From Isoetes taiwanensis (lineage: Eukaryota > Streptophyta > Lycopodiopsida > Isoetales > Isoetaceae), in contig JAJEKV010000013.1 in the NCBI GenBank assembly GCA_021234155.1, positions 610,894-674,893 of the forward strand: a DNA stretch of 64,000 nucleotides. Direction: 5' to 3'. Positions 12,913-25,493 of this stretch are shown here, one piece after another (the first letter of the stretch is position 1; each line of letters begins with the position of its first letter). The notes beneath the pieces are model-generated. The model was not told the origin of the DNA. It searched no databases and saw only the letters and a program-made list of their open reading frames with translations. A program made the translations under genes and the position numbers.

Positions 12913-15900
12913 CTGCACAAATGTGAATAACTGCTTCACAAGTATGAACAGATGATAAGATACAGCTATATCGTGGGTTGAACACAAACCTGTGGTGTAT
13001 ACTTCAGTTTATGCTTCATGCGGTCCGTCCATTCAGAAGACATATCTGACCATGGACCATTCCATTCCACTTCATTTGCCCATGGATTGCAAATCTGGAC
13101 TAGTTTGTGGCCATCCACCTCCCTAGCCTAGGCGCAGAAACGTAAGCATAGTAAGTTTTATGCAGAGAAACCTAAGAATATAAAAGGGTGCTAAAATTTT
13201 ATACCTGAAGCAGAGAATAAGCATGTCCCTGGACAATTCCACTATCGGAGACATGCGTATCAGAACCTGAAGGGCTTCCTGCCCCTAGTAGAAATCCTTC
13301 TTGCATAAAAGCGTAATAGCTGAGACCAAAAGTCTCCCACTGGCAAGATCTAACTGTGCTTGAGCACTTGTCAAATCAATTTCCTCCCCTGCTCCACCAG
13401 TCAAATCCACTAAAGCATCTTGAACATGGCCACCTTCTAATGCTTCATAGGATCCATGTAATTTAGCATATGCTTTCTCCAATATTGAAACCCACAACTC
13501 ATTCTGCTTCCTGCTTGTTGCAAATGCAGGCTTGCCACGTGATTCACATGGTATCCAATCATCGACAACAACAGGCACCCACTCCCCCTGTATTATAGGG
13601 ACATTTTTTGGAAAGAATTAGCCTAAAATTACAAGTATGATAAATGTGTGTAGAAGAAAAAACACACCTGAATACAGAACCGCACAGTATAGATACCCTC
13701 GTGGTTATACTCTGGAGTAATTATAATGTCAGATATGCGTGATGCAGATGTCAATACAGCTACAGCACTCAAGAACCAGCAATCCCCAAGATGACCCTAC
13801 ATATAAAGAATCAGTCCAAATATGCAGAAATGTTATCTTGAGAAAGTTAGAATTGAGGGCAAATTTCAAACCTGACAGACATCTGCAGGCTTTGTAATGC
13901 CCTCAAAAAGACGAGGCCGTACATTTGCATCCTTGACAAGTTCATCTGGGCGTAACCACTCGCTGACAACCTATATTGGACATGAAAAAGATGTCAACAG
14001 AAAGGCTAAATTTGGATGCATAAACAAAAGACCAGTCTAACCAGACAACATTAACCTGCAGCTTAGGCAATGGGTGTTCAGGATCTATGAACAGGGACTG
14101 ATTATTTGGAGGAAATTCTTGATCTGTGAAGTGTGCCTCCCCCCTTGCAAATAGATCTGCTTTTACCGCAAGCTCAACTGCATTCTCTGGTTCAACTCAG
14201 CTTGAGTTTCAATATGGGGCTTCCTTAGTTTCCGAGCTACATAATCCATCTCAATGACTACGGTGTCACGGTCTGATTTTCGTTTCCGTCCAATTACATT
14301 CAGGTCTTCCCAGAAAGGCTCTTCGCGATCATAAAAGTCTAAATCTGCAGCTTCACTGCCCCAGTCATTTATCTACAAAAAACAGTATAAAGATTAACAT
14401 AGGTAACCCAAAGTTGCCAAACAAATTGCTTATATTAAGGAAATTTTAAAATTACTCTGGGAGAATCTGCAGATTGCCAATGGTCATCGGGCTCCTCTTC
14501 TAGACTACATTCTGGCATGTTAGTGCTATTATGAACTGTCATTATTTCGTCCTCTGTTAGGCACCTTCCCCAAACAAATACATCCATGATCTGCATGCTA
14601 CACTCTACTCCTTCACTATCAGAACGCCCAAAAGCATCTAAGTCCATTGGAGGACGTGTCCCCACCCACATTTCTGTTCCTTCCTGCCAAATACCGTCAT
14701 CTGCTGAAAACTGTAGCCCACTTTGTGTGCCATCCCAAAATGCCATCAAGATATGCAGCAGCTTCTCCTGCTTCTGCATCAATTGTCACTGTGACAGTAT
14801 GCCACCTGTTTCACAGAACATTAGGCAAACAGATATGTTATATTGGAAAAGCCTAAATCAAGAGCAAGTAAGAACAGAAAGTCATGTCCCACAAAGGGAA
14901 GAAAAAAAGACACAAGCATATCTTACTAACCTTCCATCAGCAACATTACTGCCCCAAAAGACGTTTCTGTTAAAGTCGTTTGATCAGCACCCTTCGAACT
15001 AACTTCAATCCAATCTGTCCTGATTCTAAATTCTGGTCTGCACCCGTCACTAGAATTTCTAGAACCGCATGTTGCCTAGACTCTGTGCCAAGGATGCAAA
15101 CTGGCCCAGAGAGTGGCTGGATCATGATTGCAGCAGAGCATGTAATAGACTTGCTCCCACAAACAAGGTTATCAATGGCACCACATGGCCTTCCTACAGT
15201 CCGGGGGCTCATCATCAATAACACAAACTGTTCCTTGCACTCCAACCTGTATACCAAAGGCATTGACAATTTAGGAAGAAAATTTCATAATGAGTAAGTA
15301 GTTTATGTGTCCTGATATTTGATGCACTCCTATAAAATACATCTACAATAAACAAAGACCATTTGTACCTGTTGAGCACATCGAGCTCTTTGAGCTGCTA
15401 AAATACGGCGAGCAATACTAGATGCTCGCCCACTGCCATCATCAAAGATATCTCCTCCACCTACTGCTCGAACAGCTGCTGCCATCGCAGCAGCCTCTTT
15501 AGTACCAGCGTCTGGGACTGATGAAATGACAGATGCCTCAATCTCTCTCCTTTTCTTTTCCTCCTTTTCCAACAAGGCCTTCCTCCTCTCCTTTCCTTTG
15601 CCTTCCTCTTCACGTCTCTGAAGCATAATTTCTTCCTCGATTTCCCTTTCTCGCATATAGCTAGAAGAGGACAAACACAAGAAAAAGAATATTAACAGGC
15701 ACTTTTTTAGTAAATTCAGGTTATGTCTGTTACCTCTCTTGCACCAACTCAAACTGTTTACGATCTTCTGGTGTCCATTGATCTATCTTTTTAGCGCTTA
15801 AATCTGAAAGCCCAATGCTATCCAAAAATAACCGAAGCCGAACTTCATCCTTCAGACAAGTCATTTATCAGGACATTGTCCCATGAAGTAATAAAAATTC

Positions 15901-18900
15901 AACTCGCAGACTATATTTTACCTGAACTCGTTCTGCCTTTGCAGCAAGCCCAAGAACAAGTAACAAATACCCCCAAATTTATCCCACATGTATACCCATT
16001 CTGTGTCAATTGCTTCCTCTAAAGCTAGTATCCACAAGATGTGCATGCATCTTTCTTCTGTGTCCACCCTCAGGAAAGGGGCTGGTGCTTTGACTTTCTT
16101 CTCCTTTTACGCCACCACAAACCTGCCGATATTTCTTCATTTCTGAGTCGCTTTCATGCGTAGTTTTAAAACATCTGCCCTAGGAAGTACATAATTTCCA
16201 GCTTTATCCCGAGGAATTGAAGGATCGCCAACTAGTAATGCAGCAGAGCTTGCCGATCTCTGAGGTGCAGAATACGTTCCAGATAATGCATTTCGTGTCT
16301 GCAAAACATTATAACAAATTAAAGAGGGACCAAGTATAGATGAAGCAAACCTTTCAAAAGCCAAACCTTTGTGGAAGACCGAGCAATTGCCTGAATCACC
16401 GTTTCCTTGTTCAAAAACTGAACAGCATCTTCCATCATCTGTAGTGTACCCAACATGAATACACATGCTTTTTTGCTCATAATGGAAAAACTGGAGGAAC
16501 AAAAATACCTTTAAAGTTATGCAAGGCCGTGAAACAGCAAAGCCGAATGCCACAACCAGAGTGACAGCAGAAACCGCTGCTCCGGCAAATGGAGGGTAGA
16601 TCTCCAAGCTTGCAACAACTCCCCAACCAGCCGTTGCCAGTGCAATGACATATAATACAAGGAACGAAGCACTACAACATGGCACAGTAAGGAACAAAAT
16701 GCCGTATAGAAACAAGACCTTGCTTCAGGTTTATGATAGGGCCAACGTACCTGACATTTTTTGCAGAATCCGCATGGGTATCATAAACATAAACAGGAAG
16801 AACACGAGGGGAATAAACAACAACTGGGGGAGACAATAAGACCTAGAGAGTGTTGAACATTAGAAATTCATATGCATAATATATTTATACGAACGATGAA
16901 TATCATAAAACTTAAACTCTTTACTTACAGTTAAAGCACGGCCTGCAAGCAGGAATAGAAAAGAAAAATAACCAACTGAGGCCCCAACAAAAGGCTCATC
17001 TGCAGTTAAATGGAAGAACTATAAGTTGACACATACAGCAAAAGAAACGTGTTAAGTATTATGTCAACTGCTGAATAACATACCTGCCAGAAGACCAACA
17101 AGAAAAGCAGCCAGAGCAAACACGAATACAGCAAAGCAAACCACAATAGTCTCGCACGCGTGTCAAATAAAAGTTATGTGATGCCCAGTGGTGTATAACT
17201 CCAATTGTGAGCACCAACAATAAGAGAAACAAAAGAAATGCCACTCCCACCTATACATCACAAAATGGAAAGGTGAACCAACGAAAGGCTTACCTAACTG
17301 ATCTACAACCCAAATTATATTAAATTACCGTCCATGGGTTTATAGTAGCTATCACAGCAGATATTGCACCAAGCAATAAGGTCAAACCAACACCAACAAA
17401 GATAAACACTCCGCGTGATAACTGCCAACCTTCATCTTTCCTGGTGATAAGGAAACCTAGTAAGCAACTATAATAGGACACAGCATAAAACCCAAATCCT
17501 AACAGTAGCTTACTTGCCAATTCCGCACCAAACCATGACATAGGTTAACTACATGTCCTCTATATTTACGACTTGCTAGAAAACAATCTTTCTGCAAAGT
17601 TTTAATGTCTCTAGGGAATATGGCATATTTAAGGGAATATATGACTCGTATATTCAGAATAAAAAATGGTAATATACCAGCTTATATTTAAAATAACAAA
17701 ATTGACATAATAAGTGTGTTAATCCACGGAGTAAAGAGTGTAAAGCAAAAACTAAATAATATAAGTAAAGTAATGAGTAAAGCATCCTCCTCACCATTTG
17801 TAGAGTCCACAAGCAAGGGAGAATAACGCAGGAATGCAAACTAACGGTAGCAGAGCAGCAAGAAAATCCACTTTTTGTGGAACTTTCCCTTCTCGTGTTT
17901 GAACAACTCCCAAATATGATCCACCAGAAAATGTTACTAGTACAACTACATTACAATGATCAAAATATGTGAAAACCATGAGAACTGATACGTGAGTATA
18001 TTTGATAAAATCTTCATGCCATGATACCTACCAACAAATATCCCAACACATACAGCCGACGACAATGAGAACCTATATGTTGCAAACCAAGAAACTGCAG
18101 GTAGCACTCCAGTAAGAACCAATGCAAACGCCATGGCTATTGCCCATCAAGATAGATGGATGATGTATATGGTGAATGAGAACTGCTTTCGCTGTTAATC
18201 CAACCCTGATATTTTAGGTCATCCAAGGGCTTGAATGATATTATAATGCCCAGCGCCAGAATACTTCCCACACAAATAAAAATACAAGACGACATTATAA
18301 GTCCCTGCAAAGGACGTTTTGGCTTCAGGTCACTTGTTATAATCCAAAAAACATCCTAATGCAATTACGACATGAAAAGAAAGGCGTAAAATCTAAGAAA
18401 ACGTTTGGATGTTGAGTTCAATGCACTAGCTGTGAAGGACAATAATGATTTGAATTTGGCATGGTAATGATACCATTGCATTCAGCTTATAATATCCCAA
18501 TATCTTGTAAAACGTTTGCTGCTGCCTTATATAAAGTAGGAACAGAGTTTCTGCATAACTAATTCCAATAAAGGCAGCTTTTTAAAACGTCAAAAATATA
18601 CCCGTGTTGACCAAAATCCATATCTATGTTCAGCAGATTCATCATTGCTAGTTTCAGCGGGAACATAAAAGCGGAATCCATTGCGTATCCAGACTGGGAT
18701 TGCAATTGACAAACTCCCAACCATTGATGGCACCGTTAGAGACAGTGCAAGAAGGATAGATGATTTGCTGCAAACAAAACAATTCTTTTAGCACATTATA
18801 AAATGAAAAAAATATTGCATAATTACGGAGGGCTCAAATCTGGGAAAGAGTAACCTGAGAAATGCTAGCAGCAGCCCCGTTGACGTGCTGAGTAACCACG

Positions 18901-21900
18901 CAATAACCCCAATCTGAAAGAAGACATTCAATAGTGGACAAACAGCACAAACGAGGATAGATAAAGACAGTTGCTTACCTTGCGTACCCTGAGTGTCATA
19001 ACCATTTCCTCTGCTTTTAATGCACGGAAATATGCCATTATAGAGCAGCACACAGGCGACAACAGCAAAGCAGAAAAACCAAACTCAAACTGTAGGATTA
19101 CATCACTACCAGTGTATCAGGCAATGGTAGACATGAGCTTCACTTTTTGAAAAATCAAGAGAGAGAGAAAAGTCATAACCTGTTCATGAGTTGCATTTAA
19201 TACTGTCACTGTCCTAGGTCGGAAAAAACAGCAATCAAACTAGTCTCCACTATAAAAAAAATAGTGAACAAGAACCAGGCCCTTTCAGGAGTGCCAGCAA
19301 AAAGCTGCACTAGGACGCTCATCCTCTGTGTCCATTTTTCCCACCTTTGCCTACGTAACTCTTCAGCCCACGCTTCCTCAGAAATACCATTTTGTGACTG
19401 ACTTGGTGCAGTAGTTCCAACCTCGCTGACATCCCTATGGTCCCTATCTGCATCTAAGCTACTTCTCTGTAACAAGGCCAATATTGTTGGATCCAAACCC
19501 CTTTCTTTAAGCATTACTGCAAAATTAGGATCAAGGCCCTTGTCTTCCAATAAGGTAGTCAGATCATGCTCTCCAGGTTTGCGTAAGGACCTACCTTTTA
19601 GCATTGATGCAAGCCGAGGATCGTTTAACCTTTCTTGAAATACTGCTGCCAGGTTTGCTTCAATAAGTTGATGCTCGCCCAAGGCACCTCGTTCTATGGA
19701 GGATAGTTCTATCGTTGATGGACCAGAAGTGAATGTCTTATGTGAATCCACGAACAACAGGCTTGACTTCTTTTCCATACAAATCTGTCCTTCAGGATCA
19801 TGCACATTCTGCAACATGCCATCGCGGTCTTCAGAAAGTGTGGAAAATCCTGACAATGGCTTTGCTGTATTGTCCCCTGCATCTTCAACTGCTATCATTG
19901 GCTGAGAGGTGCTCCAACCTGCAATTGCTTCACTTTGAAACCTTACATAACCACGATTCATGGATTCTGCTGCGGCAACATTGGCTGCCTCAACGCTGCT
20001 ACTTCTTTTAGTGCTTGACTCACGACCCTCTGAAAAGCTTGAGGAACTGCTGCCTCTCCTCCGAAATCCTTCGCGCAGTCGTAAAACTGTGGGTTGAAGG
20101 GCAGCACGCCTTGCAGCAGAAGGGCATACAACAGATAGATGACGACAGACAGCAGCTCCTAAAAGAACAGATGCAACTACAGCATAGCCAATGCAATGAC
20201 CCAAATACCTGAACACATGAAAGACTACGTCAAATCTCTTGTGATTATAGAAGCAAAAACATATCAAATGAAATGTATTCTAATAATATCACTACCAGTA
20301 TTCTACGCCAAAACAAATCAAAAACACCCTGTAAGTCCCAGCAACAAATAGTGCAACCACCCGGCTTCGTAGCAGTTGAAATCCAAACAAGCATGTCCCA
20401 ACATTGGAATCTGGAAATATAAACACAGGCCAATATAACAAACATATGGTATAAGTCAAAGTTTAGCAAGAGATTCAATTTAAAAGTGGAAATGCAATAC
20501 TTGCCAAGTATAACCACTGCAGCTGAGGTTACAGCACCAAGCCATTTATCCTTCCTTGCTGTGAGACCATATAATACTGAATATGCAACTAGCACAAGAA
20601 CAGATCCCATGTAGAGAAATACAAGTTGGGAGACCCTGCACAAACAGCAGGAGGATGAGACAAATAAATTACTTTTTCTTAGCAGGTCAAGCATTTAGTC
20701 CACTTCAGGGACCTAATAATCGTTGGTTTCAACCCCAATGTTGAACTTACCAGCATCACAAACTCCTTTTCAAGCTAATAGTCTAAAGCTTTATTAGATT
20801 AATAGCAAAGATTCAATGGCTAATTGCATATCATTTAATAACATAAGAAAAACTTCAAAAAGTCCATGCCTGTTTTGTTTTTGCAAGGTGGGGTCCTTTG
20901 GGTCTGGAGGTTCTGGCAAACAGGCAACAGGACCAACTTCTATGGTCTCAGCATATGCAAACTTGTATGAACGTCTCACGTACTCATCAACATCTATCCC
21001 ACTACCTGTTAACACAGCCCAGAGGTTAAGGTTGTGGTTCATTAATAAATCACAATAAGAGAAGAATATATACCATGGAAAACCATTTTACAAATGAACA
21101 GCATATTTATGGCCAAAGCTATTGCGGAGACCCCAAAGAAAAATCCAGATGCTGAATATCTTTCAGATGCACTCCTTCCTGCAGACACGTAGACAGCAGA
21201 AAGCTCGTATCCACATAACAAACTCACTGCCAACAAGAGGAGAACTGCGACAGCCCCTGCAAGAAAACGACAGCATAGACATTTTAAGCTGTATGATAAA
21301 TAAATAAATAAATGGATGCCTTGTGTCTTTTCACTGACTTACAAATTTGAAATCCAAGATTTATAGTTCACATGCGAAAGAACATGGGATGGGTTAAGCC
21401 TACACTGCAACTAGAGTGTGTTTGCAGAAGGTAAGCAGCAATTGCACTACCACAAATACTAATGGAGGTGCTTGTCAAGGCGTTTTGAAACTTTAGAATG
21501 GTAATATTCTGTCTGAATAATGGGGCATGTTTGTGCTTACTTTTATAGGTTTTCGCTGACTTACTTCAGCTTTCCCATGCATTTGAGGAAGAAAGTACTT
21601 ACGTGAACTTTGCCACTGTGTTCTCCACCACAACATAATTGCATAGAATGCTAGCAGGAGTGCTGTGCCTGGCAGAATTACAGCCAACCCGATTGTGTCT
21701 CTATCTAAAAGAATTATGAGCTTTGCTCCCCAAGCTATGATAACAACAACTGGAGATAAGACAACAACCCATGCAATAACTGCCAGTGCTGCAGATATAC
21801 ATCTTAGGTAAGAGCCATTCAGAAATGAAGGCCATTTTCGAGCAAACACCCAGCTACATGAAGAAAAAGGCATTCATTAGCAATAAAATAGCATCAAGTA

Positions 21901-23095
21901 GAAATTCAGTGTTTGTCCTATCAGTACTGAGCAATTTATATGGAACATAAAGATAAATGAGATATGATAGGCCTACATATGGAATGGTAGAACTCTTTAA
22001 AATGTACTTTAAGGTAAGCAAAAAACCAACCAATCACATAAGATAAATTTCAGTGACACCTCTAGCCACACTCAGCTATATAATTACAAGAGTTAGTATG
22101 ATCAATTGCATGTGTCCTCATGTTTATTCGAAGCATCAGTGACATTCTACATAAACTAGGTATGCATGCATATGTTAGCAGTTGTGATCGAGGGAAATCA
22201 TTGTTTAGGTCAAAGTTTACAGTTAATGGCATTCATGCTTGCAAAGCAATGAAAGTGCCCTAGATCTGGTTTGCCCATTATGTATAGGGAAACGTACATA
22301 GATTTAAAGGTTGCAAGTAAGAATTGTTCTTCCACAGCGAAATAAACTCATTTTCCTTAAAAGCAAGGACAAAAGGATATTCCACCCCCTTCTGCGCTTC
22401 AAATTTGACCCTCGAAGCAGTTGAACGAGGTGCATTGTGCATTCACACGCTAAAAGATGAAATGCTTAAGACTATTCGGATATATTTTTAAGTATTTCTA
22501 ACCCCTCACACAAAGAAGTGTTTCATGGGGTGCTTGTCAGAGGAAATGCCAACAGATATCTTGGATATGGAATACAATCGATCATAATTAGGAAGAACAG
22601 CCTTTGTTCTCGTGTATTAAACTATAACAATAGATTTAAAATACTTGCACCAAATATTTCCATTGCTGTCATATTGTGAATGTGAAAGATATCATCTTAT
22701 CAGAAGGCAGGGATAAGACTTCATTTTCAAGTTTCTTCCAAATACATTTTATTAGTGCCATTCCGTCCTTTGTGGATAATTCCTCACACAATGGATCATT
22801 TCAATCGATGGTATTGAAAAGGAATATCAAGTTTTCCATCCTCATCAGGTCTGCTAATGCAAACGTTTGCTTGGGTAGACAAAAAATATCGTGCTAATTT
22901 GGGTTAACCTTAAGAACAGCTAGAAAAAATGAAGAGAAAGTAATATGTACGTTACCTGTAGATTCGCCAGGGACGCCAGTTTACAGCAAACAGAATGGCA
23001 ACAGAAAGTGCACCAAACACTGAGAACAGTGTGCCACAGACGGCACACACAACAACCAGACCATGGCGATCTGTAGCTTCCATTGAGGACTCCAT
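12295..23095 (-). CDS. DEK1: DEK1, plasma-membrane calpain (phytocalpain), 30 exons, frame broken
   Basis: DEK1 is the single plant calpain: a multi-pass membrane protein with a cytosolic cysteine protease that controls epidermal and aleurone fate in flowering plants and three-dimensional growth in moss. Exons, 5' to 3': 23095-22956, 21853-21603, 21256-21074, 21005-20870, 20635-20505, 20410-20296, 20208-19180, 19089-18979, 18913-18855, 18767-18602, 18322-18032, 17945-17795, 17440-17329, 17250-17084, 16999-16929, 16842-16751, 16671-16509, 16438-16367, 16298-15922, 15849-15734, 15660-15369, 15246-14931, 14805-14456, 14372-14056, 13970-13872, 13796-13668, 13587-13205, 13127-12990, 12912-12676, 12591-12295. 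The sum, about 6.49 kb, fits the usual 2,150-residue protein, and every junction is phase-consistent once the local frameshifts are allowed for. The start (MESSMEAT) precedes the conserved NWRPWR block; a second in-frame ATG follows at 23083. About 15 single-base frame breaks are present, yet no nonsense substitution or lost splice site was seen, so a sequencing artefact or a very young pseudogene is likelier than an old one. Confidence 0.93.
12990..13970 (-). other. DEK1: DEK1 calpain protease core (CysPc)
   Basis: Exons 25-28. All three catalytic residues are present: Cys in GHLGDCWFLSA (codon 13781-13779), His in GIVQGHAYSLLQ (codon 13225-13223) and Asn in NPWANEVEW (codon 13088-13086). 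Two conserved arginines of flowering-plant DEK1 are changed here: GRLGDC reads GHLGDC and IRNPW reads ICNPW, both explicable as CpG transitions. Two apparent one-base insertions, in A4 runs at 13328-13331 and 13307-13310, displace about 7 codons from frame between the Cys and His blocks. Confidence 0.9.
14456..15246 (-). other. DEK1: DEK1 laminin-G-like (LG3) domain
   Basis: Exons 22-23 encode a concanavalin/LamG-type fold. Visible landmarks are SGPVCILGTE, WHTVTVTIDAEAGEA and DLDAFGRSDSEGVECSMQIM, followed by DVFVWGRCLTEDE. In flowering-plant DEK1 this domain lies directly before the calpain core and is thought to regulate it. The frame breaks at 15203-15207 (G5 on the plus strand), about 14994, 14956-14959 (A4) and about 14737-14741 all fall inside it. 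Confidence 0.85.
15369..16438 (-). other. DEK1: DEK1 cytosolic linker with charged coiled-coil
   Basis: Exons 18-21. Exon 19 begins with the conserved TRNALSGTYSAPQRSASSAA stretch. Exon 21 encodes a highly charged helix (REREIEEEIMLQRREEEGKG followed by KERRKALLEKEEKKRREIEA), as in other DEK1 proteins. The middle of exon 19 differs from the flowering-plant sequence and carries three apparent frame breaks (near 16158, near 16098 and in the C5 run 15970-15974). That part of the model is the least certain in the gene. Confidence 0.75.
16509..23095 (-). other. DEK1: DEK1 membrane region: two transmembrane blocks and a cytosolic loop
   Basis: Exons 1-6 and the start of exon 7 encode the first group of hydrophobic helices (for example GTLFSVFGALSVAILFAV in exon 1 and a helix before LWWRTQWQSS in exon 2). 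Most of exon 7 (about 20100-19300) encodes the large soluble loop, rich in Ser, Glu and Asp, with the conserved GLDPNFAVMLKERGLDPTIL repeat-like motif. Exons 8-17 encode the second, longer group of helices, ending with YPPFAGAAVSAVTLVVAFGF. The order matches the 21-23-helix MEM domain known for DEK1. Frame breaks lie at 19223-19228, about 18150 and about 17157. Confidence 0.88.
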
Positions 23096-24150
23096 TGTTA
23101 ACCTGCTTCATTCACTCTGCTACTGCTACCAAATGAACCCGAAAACCTGTTTGCAGAGCTTGCAAGCACTACATTACTGCTAGTAGAAGGTGCAGAATAC
23201 ACCATTGTGGAAGAAACGAATTGGGTAATCTGATCTGGGCGAGGACTATGAAAACCCAAGCAAGAAAATGGCTAGGAAAGAGGGGTGAGCTACTTGGCAG
23301 CTAGGGATTACTCCGGCAGTGCCAATGCGGTTGAAGAAGGCCATATTCCATATGCGTTTTTCTGCGTCTGGCTGCTCTCTTTCCTCAATAAAGGCGGCAG
23401 GGCACGAATACACGGGACTAGGAGGGAGAAGAGACACAGGGCCAGTGCAAAATACACACTACACTGGAACAGTGCATCCCTTTTGATTTTCTCTCTCTAT
23501 CCGCCTTTCCACTGAGAACGCGGATCCGCTGTACTCTGGCATTTTCCGGCAGCGCAGCCGGCGAGAATCCGGCGATCGGCGCCGGCATTTAATGCAGCCG
23601 CCTGAGGGCGGTTTTCAAATTGGGAAGAAAACCGGCGGAGGGGTAATTTGTTTTTAGTAATTTTGAGTTATTTGGATATTGGTTTTTTAAGCGCGCGCGT
23701 GGGCGCGTGCGTGCGAGTGCGGTTGGTTTTTTTTTCTTTTTGTTTGAGAGCGTGTCATGAATTTGGGACGTGGGAAAAGGTGGTAGGGTCCATTTCTTTG
23801 TTTGCGTAAATAAATGAGATTTTTTTTTGCTCGTGAGCGTTATCCCCCCTGGCTTCAATGTTGCCCCCTCAACCTCCAACTTTTGACTTCACCACCCTCC
23901 TGCTTTTTGCATATTTCTCTTCCTCTCTGCATCTCTATATTTCTCGTGACAGTGCCCCTCTCCCTCTCCTGGCCTTCTCCTTCGCGGCCTTTGCCTCTGC
24001 CTTTCTCCTCGTGACCCTATCTTTCTCACATCAACCCAGTTCCCACATTACCTACTCTGCTTTTCTTCCACCTCTCTTTCACCACCTCCATACCTTTTTG
24101 TCAAATCCCCTATGTATGACCTATCCAATCTCTAACTTGACTTCCATTGT
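23096..24150 (-). promoter_or_regulatory. DEK1 upstream region
   Basis: Upstream of the DEK1 start there is no other recognisable gene for several kilobases. The interval holds a GC-rich patch (23520-23600), an alternating GC/GT tract (23691-23722) and a C/T-rich tract (23830-24110), features common near plant transcription starts. No clear TATA box at a usual distance was identified. The promoter label rests only on position. Confidence 0.35.
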
Positions 24151-25252
24151 CTCACTTTAACCCATTCCCACATAATCTAGTTTTCTTCCACCTCACACTT
24201 TCAGTATCTCCATTCTTCTGTCAAATCCTTGTATATATTACGTCCAACAATTGACCTCCAATTTCGTCGCTTCACATAATCTTCAACAATGTTAATCTCT
24301 CATTTCTAGTCACTTTCTTTTTCTTGCTCCACACTTACAGTCAAGCTCGCTAAAAAAGCTCTTCTGTTTGTTCTTGATAGGTTAGGTATTTTTTTCGGAC
24401 TACGATGTGATCATATTAATGCTGCATTTAAAGCATTATCTAATGGAAACCCTAAGCAAGCAAACCTCAATTATCCAACAATTGATGTCCATTGTTATCG
24501 CATATAATCTTCACCAATTTTCTAGTCATTTGTAGGGTGAATACCAACAAGGGTGAATACCAACAACCATTTGTTGTCCTAAATTTTGCTAGATAGCATG
24601 CACGTGTTTGGATAGATATGACCCAAATACATAACCTAATACATAAGAAGGATTGACATTAATTATGATGCATAAAAGCCATTGACATTTGAGTAAATCC
24701 CTCTCGACCATGTTGCTTACATTATCTACTTTTGTTTCACCTCTATTTCAACACCTTCTTTCTTTTTGATAAATCCCCCATGTATAACCCATCCAATCTT
24801 TAACTTACATCCATTGTCTCCTTTTAACTAGTGTCCACACGATCTAGTTTTCTTCCACCTCACAGTCCCTCCATTCTTTTCTTTTGTCAAATTGTCGTAT
24901 ATAATACGTCAAGGAAAGTGGGAGAGCATTCTTGTTTATTAGCAAATGAGAGGTTGGCATGTGGCAACCATTCTACTTGAAAATGGAAACTTGCGCTCCG
25001 TTCTTGACATGACCTGCTATAGCCCATTGCTCCAGATGCATCATAGCCTCCAGATTTGTCGCCGGATTCAGGTCCATGCTTATTGGAGCTCATACCTGGT
25101 CGGATTAAGATGCAACAAGCTTATGGCTGTGCCATCACCCTGTTTTTAGTGAAATAATCTACCAATACCCAACAAATCTCTGTTCTTGGCAAAAAAAACA
25201 AAGAAACCCTGTGTTCTTGGAGCTCATCGCCACTTGTGCTTTCCTTGACGTC

Positions 25253-25353
25253 GTGAAATGCAAGAGGTTGTGCATTCCGGCCATGGCAGGGGCAGCTAAC
25301 GGTAGCCAGTTGCCCCTGCCATGGCCAGAATGCACTCCCTCTTTGCATTCCAC
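25253..25353. repeat. Near-perfect hairpin of about 100 nt
   Basis: Arms 25271-25294 and 25311-25334 pair over 24 positions with one mismatch around a 16-nt loop. The pairing continues outward with small bulges (GTGAAATGCAAGAGG against CCCTCTTTGCATTCCAC). Length and pairing are compatible with a microRNA-type precursor or with the end of a foldback element. No known plant microRNA could be assigned. Confidence 0.6.
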
Positions 25354-25493
25354 ATAACATCTAGTAATTGACCTCCATCATTGTCGCATCATGTAATCTT
25401 CAACAAAGTCAATCTCTTTTCGCTTTCATTTGGTAAAGAAGTAGAACGTCAATTGATTTTTTTTTGGTCAAGCTTGCTAAAAATGCTCTTTTG

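Noticed and set aside
12295-23095. Treating DEK1 as a processed or ancient pseudogene
   Set aside because: All introns are present with good splice sites and there are no nonsense substitutions. Only indels disturb it, so an ancient or processed copy is excluded.
23589-23879. 96-codon minus ORF just upstream of DEK1 as an upstream gene
   Set aside because: Lysine-rich reading of low-complexity A/T and C/T runs. No similarity and no start context.
25325-25350. AATGCACTCCCTCTT resembles the start of microRNA miR408
   Set aside because: About 14 of the first 15 positions agree, but the 3' third differs, and miR408 precursors have another fold. Treated as chance within a hairpin.
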